Below, piece by piece: positions 43,267 to 54,981 of a DNA stretch of 64,000 bases; positions within the stretch are counted from its first letter, which is position 1; the number at the start of each line of letters is the position of its first letter. Origin of the DNA: Podospora comata (Eukaryota; Ascomycota; Sordariomycetes; Sordariales; Podosporaceae). The stretch is taken from contig CP071499.1 of the NCBI GenBank assembly GCA_017354895.1, positions 2,790,001-2,854,000 of the forward strand, read 5' to 3'. Under the pieces are notes generated by a model. It searched no databases. It saw only the letters and a list, made by a program, of their open reading frames with translations, and was not told where the DNA came from. A program made the translations under genes and the position numbers.

Positions 43267-46200
43267 ACAAAAGCGGGCATGTATTGGGAGTTTCTGGCAT
43301 TTTTCTGTTTCCCTCCATCTCTCGCGCTTGCTGGGTTCCGGTTCATACATGACACACATGACATGCGACACGAAGGATGGGCATGATGCAGCTTCTTCTG
43401 GAGTTTTGATTTCTGGGTCTGGAAGGGGTACGGGAAAGAAAAGGTTTTTATTTTTTCGGTCCTTGATCCTTTTTCCTTGCTCCGGATTTGCATGTGTGTA
43501 GAAGTAGCATTTCTCGTCATTCGATAGCGAAGGGAGGCAGGGGCAGCAATGAACAAAAGTGGTTGCTGCGTTAGGAAGAATGATAGGAATGGATGAGGTT
43601 GTGTTTTATTTTGGCTGTTGAGTTGATGAATATAAATTGCATGGCATGTGTGTATTGTTTTGCTGTGTATGAGTTGTGTAGGTAGGCATAAAACCACGTC
43701 GGCACTCGTGTGAGAAAGTTCGGACTGAGGTCAGTGATCGACAATTCCAGATACCGGGGAAAATCACGATCAAGCCGCGGCTACCACAACCCACCCGCTC
43801 GATTGACAATCGCGAATCGCAACGAGCTACCCAATCTGGCGCCATCGGATGCTGAAGATTGTTGTCGATCACTTCCTCATAGGGCTTGACGCAATCTAGA
43901 ACTTAATTGACTGAACATGGCGTGGGATCCCGTGCCGTTGAAGGGTCCAATATTGACCTTTTCAACACCCACTGCACCATGGATGGAAAAGTAGCAGGCA
44001 GGCTTTCGCACGGCCACTTCCTTCGGTGAGAGGAACATGGCATGATGAGGGCATCATGATATCTAACACGAGGAAATGCTACCCACACTTTTGATTGGGG
44101 GGCGGGCATGCGGTTGTGTGGCAGCGATGAGTCTGTGGAAGTATGGATTTATGCACGGCGGTTAGGGGAATTTTCGCAAAGTTGACAGCCCTCCGGCGTG
44201 TTGGATGTATCTGAATTCCGGGATGTTTTTGGTTTATACTTATTTGATCCTTCTCTCTTCAGACTCCAAATTGAGTTCCGAGAATGGCAGTCTCGTCGTT
44301 GTCCTCGTTTGCACAGACATCTTTTCTTTTACCTAACAAATACGTCTTGGGAAATAGAGCGCAGTGAAAAGTTAGGCTGAAACGTTTTATCTTCTCGTCT
44401 TTTTTGACTATTGTCCTTGGTATTTCTTTGGCTGTTCTTCCTTGGTAATCGAGGCTGTGATGTGTTTCAGTTGAGCCCACCTACCTCCTGCCAAAGGTGA
44501 AAGAACGAAGGATGGAAGCCAAGATGAGCTCTGAAATAATGTTTCGCTCCCTGTTTACGGGGTAGACATCCTCCAGTGGCGAAAGAACCCCCCGCCAGAA
44601 GCCATATCTTCTCGAACAAATCTTGTTCATCATCTTCCTCTCGGCTTCGCCTGTTTGAAGCGATACATACACGTGGCCCAGCACAAAACGAACGGTCTTT
44701 AAAACTGAAGAAGCAGCTGCGATCGGTTGTCTGGCGGAAGTTGATGCCCAAGCCAAAAAGCTAGCGTTCAGACCCTTGCTCACCTGAAAAGCGGCCAGAA
44801 GGACGTTTTGCTGGAAGGAGAAAAAAAGGTTGGGGAAGGGGTGGTGGTTAGCTCGTATGCACGGGCAGGGTACCTTTTTTGGTGATGGGATGGGGTGTCA
44901 TGCTACCCCGCAGCCACATCGGAAGATATGGGCAGCCGTGTGTGAGATCACGATCGGTGATGGGTGTGGAGGGGGGTGTACTGCAGATGGATGGGTTGGG
45001 ACGTAAAAAGAAGCGGTGATGGTGATGGTGACTTGTTACGACTACCTCAGCCCTAAGAACTCAATAGTCCGGTCAAGGCCGAGAGCAAGACGCTATAATA
45101 ATACTCTTGTGAAGTGCTGGTATGGAAGTGCTGCGAATGTTCGGTGGGTTGTACGGTGGGTTTTTGTGGATGAGGAACAGGGTGGACAAGCTCATATAAA
45201 TCCGGAGGTCCTTCACACCTGTGTAGATTAAAAGCTGAAAGAGAAAAAAGATTGTGATGATGACGGTGTGTGTGTGTGTGTGTATTGTGTGTGTTGCCAA
45301 CCCGGAGTTTGGGTAGGTTGTCTCTTCTGATGGCTCTGTTGTACAAATATTTTTCTCTTGGGAAGAGCGGAAATTGGCGTCTGCATGGTGCGTCGTCTGC
45401 ATGACAGGAGATATTGCAGCAGTTGGGGGTAGGACGCCCTCTACATGAGTGGCTTATACCAGGTCGTAGTGCAGCATAGCTCTCCAGTCCCCAACACGAC
45501 GCCAACTCTTTAGGTGCAGCTTCCAGCTGAGAACTTGTACGCGAGCTTTTCCAATAACTTCAAAATGGGCGCGTCTCGTGGGCAAACATCTTTCGATGTG
45601 AGGGTTTATTTGATCATGTCTGTCAGCTGACGGGGAGGCCACCTCAATGGCCAAGGAAAGGCTGAACAGAGCCTGGAAGAAAGAAAAAAATAAATCAAAC
45701 AAGGCTCGGCATTGAAGCTGGGAGCGAGCGAACAGAGTTTGAATCGTGATTTGGTGGGGTCGTCGAGGATATGCCGTAGCGGTTGATCAATTTCAGGGGG
45801 TGGTTTTCTTCGCTTCTCAGTTGACAGGCAGCCTTAATCGAGGAGAACCCGGGATTTTGGGTCCGTCTCTCTGTTGTTTTCTTCCCCGGAAAATCAATGA
45901 ACAGAAGGACGAATGAAGAGACAGAAATACCCATTGCGTGCTTGAATTCTCCTGTGAGATGCCCGTCGCTGACATCAGGGCTTGCCCCCCTTCCCTCCCG
46001 TCAAATCGATCGAGGCTGTGAGATGAAGAGAAAAAAAAAAAGGGGGGTCGATGCGTTCAGGGTCCAAGCTGGCAAGGGTTGGAGGGGGTCTGGCCAAAGC
46101 GGGTGTGGAGAACGGGAGCTGCAGGTACGCTGACCAATGGCCGGGTTCTTAAGGACGTCGACTTTTCTTCTTTTGGACGACCTCTTCATCTCCACAGGCG

Positions 46201-46959
46201 CTCTGTGCGACAACAGCAAGCTCTGCAAATGACTGCAAACCTACCCACTTGGGTCCCCAAGCTGAAGGAGCAACACTTCAAGAGAGTCACATTGACAATG
46301 TAACCGACTGTCCATCCCGCGGTGGAGTATGTGTCCGAACCCGAGCAGCCTTCCCTCTGGTTTACTCTCTCGTCTTCACTGTTTATTTTGGGTTCTAGGA
46401 GTAGAGATGAAGGACTGCTGTTCCGCTGTCGATGTGCCGCCGCCAGGAACAAGAACAATATCTCAGAGACATGTGCTGTGGCGGCTTAGAATGGGTCGAT
46501 GAGGCTCTCTCCCCGGGTGCTTTGCTTCCATCACGCCGCTCGTCTACGGGTACCTGATTTGGGGCTTTTGGGCTTGCAGAAGTTACCAAAAACAGACCAT
46601 CGACGAGGCCCGGAAATCGGATATTGGGTACACTCTTGGAGCCAAGCTTTCCACGTCTCTTCTGCCTTGACCCTTGGTGTCGAAGCGCTACCACGGTGAT
46701 GGCTTGGCCCACCTTCCATGGATCCAATAGTGTGTGGATGCTTCCCATGCCATGTCGGCGACAGGATTGGGGAGGGGGAGGGGGGAGTATTTACATAAGA
46801 CCAGCTTCCCCGACTTCACGATGCTTTTTCTTTTTTTTTTCTCTTGCTCTTCAGGGTCTTCCTCACAGCCGCGAACACGACAGTGATACCTAATCAACTA
46901 ATCTACGACAAGGCCTCTTTACTTGTCGATACCTTCGTTCTTTTCGACTTTGTTGAAAT
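43267..46959. other. 3.7-kb intergenic region, eIF3a to WSC gene
   Basis: No gene is supported. The left end is the eIF3a 3' UTR. The middle has low-complexity stretches and a GT microsatellite at 45266-45295. The right end is the WSC-gene promoter: a G-run, then GTATTTACATAA near 46788 as a possible TATA element, and a pyrimidine tract near 46823-46850. Several ORFs of 70-150 codons lack domain signals. Confidence 0.4.
45266..45295. repeat. GT dinucleotide microsatellite
   Basis: About 14 copies of GT with one interruption (TATT). Confidence 0.9.
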
Positions 46960-48828
46960 ATGGCCAGTCTCAAGGCCGTGGCTGCCCTCGCGGCAGTCAC
47001 CTTGGTTGGTCGTGTCACCGCCACCGAGGTCTTCCTCCCACCATGCCTGGACCCCTTCCAGCCTTTCGTCTACTCGGGGTGCTTCTCCGAGGCCAGTGGC
47101 ACCCAGATCCTCCCCTACCGCAGCCCGGCAACTCCTGATGACATGACCGTCGAGAAGTGCGTTGCTGAGTGCAAGGGCAATGGCTACAGGTATGCCGGTC
47201 TCGTCTACTACGGCGTCTGCTACTGCGGTCAAACCGTGAAGGGTGACCTCACCGAGGAGTCTGAGTGCAGCTTCCCCTGCAAGGGTGATGACACCCAGAT
47301 CTGCGGTGCCAACGGCAAATTCTCCATCTACCAGGACCCTACCTTCTTCCCCGTCGACCAGACCACCATTGCCGACTATGATCCTCTTGGATGCTGGACC
47401 GACAACTCTCCTCAGGGGAGAGCCCTTTCCTACCGCCAGGACTCCGTCGATGGCGCCACCATGACCACTGAGAAGTGCTTGCAGGCTTGCCATGCCGGCG
47501 GTTTCCCCTTTGCCGGTACTGAGTATGGCGGTATGTATCCATCTATCCGAGGCTTCTGTCAGCAAATCTCGTGAAACTAACATGACGCAGGTGAATGCTA
47601 CTGCGGTGTTGTCATTGGCAATGACACCTACTCTGCCCCCGCCTCCGAGTGCAACATGGCCTGCAACGGTGCCCCTGACGAGAAGTGCGGTGGCCCTGGT
47701 CGCCTTAACCTCTACGCCGCCGACGAGCTCCTGTCTCTCCAGCCCTGCGGCTATGAGCCCCCCGTTGTCTCCAGCAGCTCGGAGCTCCCTGTCGTCAGCA
47801 CGGTCACCACCGAGTCCTCCACCAGCACCCCCCTTGTCGAGGAGCCCACCACCAGCACCCCCCTTGTCGAGGAGTCCACCACCAGCACCTTTGTCGAGGA
47901 GCCCACCAGCACCAGCACTCCCCTTCCTACTCTTCCCCCTACCACCTCCACCACCGCGCCCGTGAGCACCACCTCCACCACTAGCTCCGTCTGCGTGACC
48001 ACCACCGTCATCCCTCCCAAGTGCGAGTACAAGTGCGGCAAGTGGTGCTCCAACCCTCTCCCCGACTGGGAGAACGACGCCAAGTCCTGCAAGGCCGCCT
48101 GGACCAACTGCCTCTTGCAGGTTGCCTCCTGCTTCAAGAACGCCGGCTTCCCCCAGTCTCTTGAGTGCTTCAACTTTGGCCAGTGGTGCGCCGATGTCGA
48201 CGACTACTGCGTCAAGACCCCCAAGGGCAAGAAGCACGACTTTTTCGGCAAGAAGCCCCCCAAGGGAGGCAGCCCCGCCACCACCGTGACCGTCACCACC
48301 GCTTGCCCTACCGCCGCTCCCACCTCCACCAAGCCTGCCACCACCACCAAGCCCGCGACGACCACCACCATCTGCCCCACCCCAGCGCCCACCAACATCT
48401 GCAACCAGCCCACCAACAACTACTACGGCTACAAGCCCGGCAAGCCCGTCGGCGGGATTGACCTGCCCGTCGTGACCTGCAACGACTTGGTTTCGGACTG
48501 GCCTAGCTACCCCTTCAAGCGGTACTCGGACCCTGACACGAGAAAGTGCAAGAAGTACAGCCGCTCGACGCCGAGCACTGCCTGCCAGGACGCGTGCAAG
48601 GAGCAGTACGAGGACTGCTTGGATGTTTATGCCGAGGGGTGCAGGAATAATAAGTTTAGGCCGAGGCAGGATAGTTACTTTCAGCAGATGGAGAAGAGGA
48701 CTTTCTGGGGGGGGTGGAGCGACAGCTTTAATGGGGCGAAGGATAAGTGCAGGGCGCAGTATAATGACTGTTTGAGTGTGAATAGGAATGTGGATGTTAA
48801 GGGGAAGTGTAATAAGTTTTGCGAGTAA
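46960..48828 (+). CDS. Secreted protein with two WSC domains and a Cys-rich C-terminus
   Basis: Exons 46960-47530 and 47591-48828, 602 residues. The 60-nt intron (GTATGT donor, ACTAAC branch, CGCAG acceptor) interrupts the second WSC domain. There is an N-terminal signal peptide (MASLKAVAALAAVTLVG, cleavage near residue 22). WSC domains lie at about 36-125 and 142-238, each with the GCFSE/GCWTD start, the AGxxYxGxCYCG-type centre and about eight Cys. A Ser/Thr/Pro linker of about 75 residues has repeats of STPLVEEPT and is probably O-mannosylated. Two Cys-rich modules follow (about 335-420 and 500-602), separated by a Thr/Pro stretch. There is no transmembrane helix or GPI signal at the end, so it is probably secreted or wall-bound rather than a Wsc1-type sensor. 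WSC domains bind carbohydrate. The C-terminal modules I cannot name. Confidence 0.85.
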
Positions 48829-49168
48829 AGGGGGAAGGGAAAGAGGTTAGGGAGAAAGAGGGGAGGTGTGATATGATAGGTATGGGATACAGTTCTTACG
48901 CTCTTTGGAGGTATGTGAGTTGACATGTAATTATTAATGAGATTTTTACCGTTTGTTGGTATGTTACTGTTTCTTGTTCTTTGAGACATGATTTTATTAC
49001 GCAGAAAAGAGAAGCAAGGTATTGCAGGCTGTTGTGGCTGGAAAAACTGATGTGGATAAGAAATGGTGGTGTTGGGGGAGAGGGTAGGTTGGCTGAAAGG
49101 TGGCGGCGACCTTAACAATATGAGAGGTAATTCCGCACCCACACCGCATCAATCAATAATACCTCACC
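48829..49168. other. Intergenic, WSC gene 3' UTR
   Basis: 340 bp. The A/G-rich first part is the likely 3' UTR, and no gene is seen. The last bases before the tRNA (ATACCTCACC) are shared with the 5' flank of the other tRNA-His copy. Confidence 0.4.
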
Positions 49169-49268
49169 GGGTGACTAGTCTAGTGGTCAGGACGCTTCGT
49201 TGTGGCTGTTTGCAAACAAACATCACATACGATCCGAAGAAACCCCGGTTCGATTCCGGGGTCGCCCA
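49169..49268 (+). tRNA. tRNA-His (GTG), 28-nt intron
   Basis: The mature sequence is identical to the copy at 31176-31278: acceptor GGGTGAC/GTCGCCC, anticodon stem CTTCG/CGAAG, T loop TTCGATT, A73. The intron is 28 nt, starts CTGTTTGC and ends ACATCACATACGAT. Its 3' half is shared with the other copy while the 5' half differs. CACA in the intron can pair with the anticodon. Confidence 0.95.
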
Positions 49269-50760
49269 CATCTTTTGCCCTCTCTTTTTTTTTTACTTCC
49301 CACTCTTCTTCTCTTTTGGCTTGGAGTTGAAGCAATCTGGAAACCACTTGCGCTAGAGTTTTCTTTTTCTTCGGGGGTAGCTGCTTCCTCCACAGCATCT
49401 GATGAGGCATGCATGGCCCTGCATCTGCCGCATTATCTTCTTGACGGTGTCTCATGACATTCAAGGAAGATATCTCGACCGTTTTCTCCTGCCCCATCTA
49501 CCTTGGCTTTCATACCCTGATCTTGCTGTCGCCTATAAGTGATGATACCAATGTCGGGAGAGTTTAAGTCCTGAAGCTCTTGCAGGGGTGTGAGTATGTG
49601 GTTGGTGAAAGGAAACTGTAGTTTTGTCTGATGATGTGGCTTTGTGTGTGGGAGACTAGATGTAATTCAGCGGAGGGTTTAAAAGCTAGACGCCAGGGCA
49701 GAGAAGGAAATGAGACCATATGGAGATTACCCAGGTCGGATATGGATATCAAGAGGAAAGAAAGTTGGGCAATGATGAGTGACGGAGAGACGAAGAGGGG
49801 GGAGAGAGTCACTGTCCGAGTTAATCACTACACAACTTAATTGTGTTAGATGTAAAGTATCGAGATGATGTTGAAGGAAGAGAAAAGAGGGTGAACGCTA
49901 AGGTAGTTCTTGGTAACGAATTACAACCGTGTAAGGTGTTTCGAATATACACCTACCTACCCTGATCAGCGCCTGTTGGAACAACCCACCCAGATACTAG
50001 CAACATCTCCAGCACTCTATCTTTTAATTCTCATTCTTCCAACCCAACTACTAAGCTTTGTTTCATGTTTGCCCCCCCCCCCCCAAATGACCCGCCGCTC
50101 CGTCAGAAGCAAACACCCACACGATATGTACAACCTCCCTTCCCCCCTTCTTCCAGCGAAAGTAGCGGAACTCCTCTCTCAACTAAAAGAACCCACAATC
50201 CACCAAAAGTAAACCCGTGTTCCTGCCTCTGCCTGCCTTGTGAAAACCCGGACGGAGTCTCGCTAGGATGGTTCTTCCTGGGGAGCCGGAGCGAATCTAT
50301 TCGAGGAAGTAGCTACAGGCCAGTGATTGAAATCCTGGCCGGGTACGGGGTTGAAACGGTGGATAGCTTCGCTTTCTTTTTGCCTTTTGACTGTGAGGAG
50401 ACTTTGTAGAAAAACTTGACTTGAAATCAAAGAGCGAGGTGGGTGGGCATTTGGAGACTTGAGGTTCGCGCTGATCGTTGCATAGGAGGGAAAGGAAAAG
50501 ATAACTACCTGTTGTGTTTCCGCCGCCTTGTGCCGAAGGATTTTATCTGGTGGAGGAATTGCGAAATGATATTTCTGTCAACAAGAGAAGGAAAAAAAGC
50601 TGTTGACATACATACCTGCACCAGTGAGAAAGCCTTGCACAACTATTCCATAACCACACACCACTTGGTTAACTCCTACAGCATAATGCGGGTGAAAAAG
50701 AACCAGGCACCTAAAATATTAAACAACATGATTGTTCGAGGACATGCACGTTGCAAAATA
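49269..50760. other. Intergenic between tRNA-His and tRNA-Gly; weak ORF
   Basis: No firm gene. A 42-codon ORF at 50085-50212 (MTRRSVRSKHPHD, then LPSPLLPAKVAELL) follows a C-run of about 14 and a leader-like C/T stretch, and shares a PAKVA segment with the ORF at 23420. An overlapping frame runs on to 50409. Both are below the level I would call a gene. Confidence 0.3.
49285..49294 (+). terminator. Pol III terminator of tRNA-His copy 2
   Basis: Ten consecutive T, 16 bases downstream of the tRNA 3' end. Confidence 0.8.
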
Positions 50761-50831
50761 TGCATCAGCCGTGAATCGAACACGGGGCCCATCGATGGCA
50801 ACGATGGATTTTACCACTAAACCACTGATGC
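50761..50831 (-). tRNA. tRNA-Gly (GCC)
   Basis: 71 nt without intron. Acceptor stem GCATCAG pairs with CTGATGC, the anticodon stem and loop are ATCGT-TGCCATC with anticodon GCC, and the T arm is CCGTG-TTCGATT-CACGG. The D arm TGGTTTAGTGGTAAAA is typical of tRNA-Gly. A four-T stretch follows at 50755-50758 on the minus strand. Confidence 0.93.
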
Positions 50832-51303
50832 TGATCTTTTGAGATGTTACATCCATTCGGAATGTGGATTCAACATCGACAGAGCCTGAGTCTGATGACA
50901 AACTCATGAACGGAGTCCAGAAGAGCTAACACGATGTTCACATACCTCCTAGACAGTAATAAATTCGAGCTTGTATCTAATTCAAGGGGATTTTTGTACA
51001 AATATGAGCTGCACCAGTCAGATCGACAATGCCCTTGAGAAATTGCCTCACAGAATGCGAGACTGGACTTTCTGTCAAAAGCGAAATGACTGCTCATGTC
51101 ACCCATCTTCAAGATCATTGCTTGACAGGCTTTTCCAAGCCACCCGCCCTTCCTATCTCACTCATCCCCCTTCTCACACATCCAAATATATTCATAACCC
51201 AACGACAAATGTTTTTTCAATATTCCACAAGTGATATACACAGGCAACCCCCCCTCCCCCCTCCCCCATTGCCCCCTCCCCTTCACCCTTCCTATCCTCA
51301 CCC
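50832..51303. other. Intergenic, tRNA-Gly to bL19m 3' end
   Basis: 472 bp without a supported gene. The right part is C/T-rich and likely the bL19m 3' UTR on the minus strand. Confidence 0.4.
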
Positions 51304-52103
51304 TCATTTCTTCTTCTTCCCACCCTGCCCACCCTGCCCCGCAGCCTTCCCCTTGGCCCCCTTAGTCTGGAACACCCTCCTGCTCTTCCTCCAAGCAGAC
51401 ACAAACTCAGCCACACTCCCCATATCATGCTTCGGTTTCCTCATGTATGTCAACCTCGCCCTCCTCGCCCTCTTCAACCTCCTCTTCACAATCTCAATCC
51501 CGGCAACGTTCCTGTTGTAAATCTTGAACCACATCTCCACTCCCACCTTGCCGATGTGGTTCCGCAGCAGCACCGCAGTGTCAATACCTGCCCTGCGAAT
51601 CGAGAGACAGACACCGGCGAAGGGCTCGCCGCCGCGGCGGTGGGTGACCAGGAGGATGTCGCCTACTTTGGCGGCCTCGCGGGTGCGGGCGAAGAGGGCG
51701 GTGCGGGCGCCGGTGGGGTCGAGCTTTTTGATTTGAAGATCGTGGAGGGCGGCGACGGGGTTGGTGGTGGAGGGGGGGGAGAGGGGCTTGCCGGCGGCGG
51801 CGAGGGGTGGGGGGTAGAGGGCGAAGGCGGAGCGGACGGACTTGGTTTTTTTGTCGACTAGTCGGTCTGTTTTGTAGGTTTTAGCAACTAGTTGGTAGAG
51901 AGGAGGGGGGTGAGAGAGAGAGAGAGAAACATACAAAAGTTCTGGTCGGGGCCTTGTGATGGTGTTTTTGATGTAGCAGCAGCAGCAGCAGCTTGAACCT
52001 CTGTCGCCAAGGAGCGGGAAAACATCTTTTGTTGTCTCGCCTGGCGGAGGAGACTGGTCTTGAGACAGCTTAGAGGCCGTCTAGCCAGAGGGGTGACGTT
52101 CAT
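51304..52103 (-). CDS. IMG1: Mitochondrial ribosomal protein bL19m (Img1 family)
   Basis: Exons 52103-51935 and 51887-51304 with a 47-nt intron give 250 residues. The N-terminus is a mitochondrial presequence (MNVTPLARRPLSCLKTSLLR, basic and without acids). The mature part holds the L19 beta-barrel signature: GDILLVTHRRGGEPFAGVCL, then RRAGIDTAVLLRNHIGKVGVE and the basic helix IVKRRLKRARRARLTYMRK. The terminal KKKK tail is disordered. bL19m sits at the subunit interface of the mitochondrial large ribosomal subunit. The splice acceptor ACTAG is only 47 nt from the donor, and the junction falls in the linker after the presequence, so its exact position matters little for the domain. Confidence 0.88.
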
Positions 52104-52443
52104 CTTGGGTGAGTGTGGTGATCTCCCGCGGGATCTCGGAGAGGGGGTTAGTTGACAACTCTACCAACCTTCACGGCTGGCTGTCTGGGGAAGAGACGTT
52201 CAAGATGGTTGAACCTGAGCCTGAATTGCGGGCTGTGATTGGTCAAAACTAGACTGCTGTGGTGGGGTGGCAGGGGATTAGGTGCGGCTCCACAAAATTT
52301 TCTGACCCGCCAACCAGCAGGTGGGATTGGACGACGGTACCAGCTTTCGAGGTGTGGTGAGGAAGTTCAAGCTCTTGTGACGCTCATTTGATATACACCG
52401 CTTTGGAACCGAGGGGAGAAGCAGGCCCAAGTGCAAGTGCGCC
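52104..52443. promoter_or_regulatory. Shared divergent promoter of two mitochondrial-protein genes
   Basis: 340 bp between the start codons of bL19m and the mitochondrial protein at 52444. A 10-bp perfect palindrome TCCCGCGGGA lies at 52124-52133. CCAATCA- and ATTGG-type boxes appear (ATTGG near 52228 and 52326), possible binding sites for the CCAAT complex, which is known to activate respiratory genes in fungi. Confidence 0.5.
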
Positions 52444-53712
52444 ATGTTCACGACATCGAGCGCCGGTGCCCTCAGGGCCGGAGCGAGGAGATTGGAGACG
52501 ACGGTGTGTCACAATGCTAGCCTTCAGAGGAGGTTATTCTCAGTAACGTCGCAAAGAGGTACAGCACAGCACTTCTATATGATAGCTTCTTTTTGTAGAG
52601 GGGTTTAACACTGACTCTACCCCCTTACTCTAGCCGGCGGCTTCATCGTCTTCAAAAAGGGCTCCAACCCTGAGCTCCAAGAGCGCCTCGACACCCTCTA
52701 CAACAAGATCGTCCTCCCCTCCTACCTCAGCCAAGAGCAGCAGCGCAAGCTCACCAAGACCAAATACAAAGAACAGCTCCGAAACGACCCCATCACCATG
52801 GAAATCGACGGCGAAATCCACAAGTTCCGCTACGTAGATCCCACAAAGGACATTCCCAGCGCATCCAAACTAGTCAGACAGGCTGTCGAACACATGCAAC
52901 ACGAAGACTACCACAACCTCCACCTCATCCTGAAAGGCTTCAAGCGCGCCAACAGAAAACTTCACGACGAGCTCACCCTCCACATCATCAGGAAAGCCCA
53001 CCAAGCCGACCGCCTCGACGCTGTCATCGACTGCGCCAAACAGGTCGAGCTGACGGGCTTCAAGCTCGACTCACCCTTGAAGCTGTCTTCCCTCCTCGTA
53101 GGGGCGCAGACAAGGGCGATCGAGTCCGGCTTTAATCCTAAGCCAGCAAAGAAGGCGCTCAAGCAGACGGAGAAAGTGATTGACTTGCTGGAATTCGAAG
53201 GCAAGAGGCACCAGCCTAGCAACAGGTCCAAGACCCAAAGGCCCTTCTACCACGAGCCGATGTTCCTCGGTTTGAGACTCAATCTTGCCGCCACTCTTGC
53301 GGTAAAAGCCAGGGACGGCCAGGATGTGGACGGGAAGGTGACTCAGTACGCTGAGCAGATGGTTCACTTTTGGCCTGAAAACACTGGCATCCTCGACCTC
53401 CAGCCCGATGCTGCGTATGAGGACCCGCAAAACGTACAATATCTCCTCGACCGCAACGAGTTCCTTTACCATGTGTCGCCTGTGCTTCATGGCTTGCAGA
53501 TGGCTGCCAAGGTGGTGGACCCGGGTCTTTCGATGAAGCTTCAGAACAGGGCGGATGCGCTGGAGGACGAGATTAGACAGGCGTATGAGTGGGACGAGCG
53601 GATGCCGGCGTCGGGAGAGGTCATGTATAACTGGTTGTTTAACACGGAGGAGATGCTGGGGCGCATCAAGGCGGAGAAGAAGAAGAAGGTGGAAGCGGAA
53701 GTGAACCCATGA
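52444..53712 (+). CDS. Mitochondrial protein, probable mitoribosome or translation factor
   Basis: Exons 52444-52558 and 52634-53712 with a 75-nt intron (CTGAC branch), giving 397 residues. The first 38 residues are an Arg/Ser/Thr/Ala-rich mitochondrial presequence (MFTTSSAGALRAGARRLETT and onward). The rest is mostly helical and charged, without membrane segments: a motif GGFIVFKKGSNPELQERLD, then repeats of about 35 residues that look like degenerate TPR/PPR-type helical pairs. I recall similar proteins in filamentous fungi annotated as mitochondrial ribosomal or translation proteins, but cannot assign a subunit name. The divergent partner bL19m supports a role in mitochondrial translation, by inference. 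The tail KAEKKKKVEAEVNP is basic. Confidence 0.75.
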
Positions 53713-53838
53713 GAGGCCCCTTTCAAAAAGAGAGGAGCAGTAAATATGATGACATATTTCCCAAACTATGTACCAGTACATATGTAAGAGTATTTACTTG
53801 TAACAATATTTCTTTTCTTTTTGGTATCGAGATGGTTA

Positions 53839-54981
53839 TTATGGGAGGACAATGTACTTCTTGAGATTCTCCGGGATCGCGCTCAGCAAGTTCTTGTTCT
53901 CAAGCCACTTCTTGGAGAACAACCTGTCGGCATACCTGTATGCGCCATCGCAGAGAACCGTGACTACGGTGTGCCCCTTGCCAAGCTTCTCCGCAACCTC
54001 CTTGGCTGCTACCACGTTCAACGCGGAGCTGGCACCGAGATACAAGCCCTCCTCATCCAAACACCTATACACCATCTCGATGCTCTTCTCGTCACTGATG
54101 TGCAAACTGCCATCCAGCAACTCCACATCAGGAGCGAGATTGTCAGTTACCCTGCCCTGTCCAATACCCTCCGTGATGCTCGACCCAGACCTCTCAATCA
54201 GTTTTCCGCCCGACTGCAGGTAAGAGTGGAGGACACTCCCAGGGGGGTCGGCCAAAAAGCTCTTGACTTTCCCGTTTGACTTGTCTTTGAGATATCTCGT
54301 AATCCCCGCCAATGTCCCGCCGGTACCAGTCGCACAAGTAAACGCATCGACCTTGCCCCCAGTCTGATACCAAATTTCCGGTCCCGTCGTCTCGATATGC
54401 GCCCTCCTGTTGGCGGTGTTGTCGAACTGGTTTGTCCAAACGGCGTTGTCCAACCTCTCGGCATGCCTCTTTGCCTGGTGGTTGTAGTTTTGTGGGTTCT
54501 CAAACGCGACCGCAGGCACGGGGTAGACCTCAGCTCCTAACAACCGCAACAAATCGATCTTGCCCTGGGACTGGGTGTCGGGCATGTAGATAACCAGCTT
54601 GTAACCTCTTGACCGACAGACGTGGGCGAGACCGATGCCGGTGTTGCCTGCGGTTCCTTCGACCACGGTGCCGCCGGGGCGGAGGAGACCCCTTTCTTCG
54701 GCGTCTTTGACCACGTAGAGGGCTGCGCGGTCTTTGATTGAGCCTCCCGGGTTCATGAACTCGGCTTTGCCGAGGATCTCGCAGCCGGTTTGGGAGGAGA
54801 GGTGGTTCAGGCGGATGAGGGGGGTGTAGCCGATTGCGCCGGTGAGCCCTTGGGCCACGCCTTGGGATTTGGAGAGGTTGATTAGGTAGTCGGAGGGGGG
54901 TGCTGGGGGGAGGGGGGCGTTGGCGAGGCGGCGGGTGGTGGTCGCAAAGGTGCGGATGGTGGAGGGGCGTGGGCGGAACAT
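53839..54981 (-). CDS. Mitochondrial cysteine synthase-like PLP enzyme (Mcy1/OASS family)
   Basis: Single exon, 380 residues, ATG at 54981. The presequence is Arg/Thr-rich ([20 protein letters not shown]). PLP lysine lies in [11 protein letters not shown] (near residue 81), the substrate loop is [10 protein letters not shown], and the phosphate-binding loop is [10 protein letters not shown] (about 222-231). Canonical O-acetylserine sulfhydrylases have EPTSGNTGIG; the G and A substitutions are typical of the fungal mitochondrial branch (yeast Mcy1 and relatives). It is predicted to make cysteine from O-acetylserine and sulfide, but substrate preference is uncertain in this branch. It is convergent with the gene at 52444 (126 bp between stops) and head-to-head with SWC2. 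Confidence 0.88.
   Translation of the reverse strand: MFRPRPSTIRTFATTTRRLANAPLPPAPPSDYLINLSKSQGVAQGLTGAIGYTPLIRLNHLSSQTGCEILGKAEFMNPGGSIKDRAALYVVKDAEERGLLRPGGTVVEGTAGNTGIGLAHVCRSRGYKLVIYMPDTQSQGKIDLLRLLGAEVYPVPAVAFENPQNYNHQAKRHAERLDNAVWTNQFDNTANRRAHIETTGPEIWYQTGGKVDAFTCATGTGGTLAGITRYLKDKSNGKVKSFLADPPGSVLHSYLQSGGKLIERSGSSITEGIGQGRVTDNLAPDVELLDGSLHISDEKSIEMVYRCLDEEGLYLGASSALNVVAAKEVAEKLGKGHTVVTVLCDGAYRYADRLFSKKWLENKNLLSAIPENLKKYIVLP

Noticed and set aside
44467-44783. Overlapping minus-strand ORFs in the eIF3a-WSC gap
   Set aside because: No domain, no splice support, and two competing frames of similar length.
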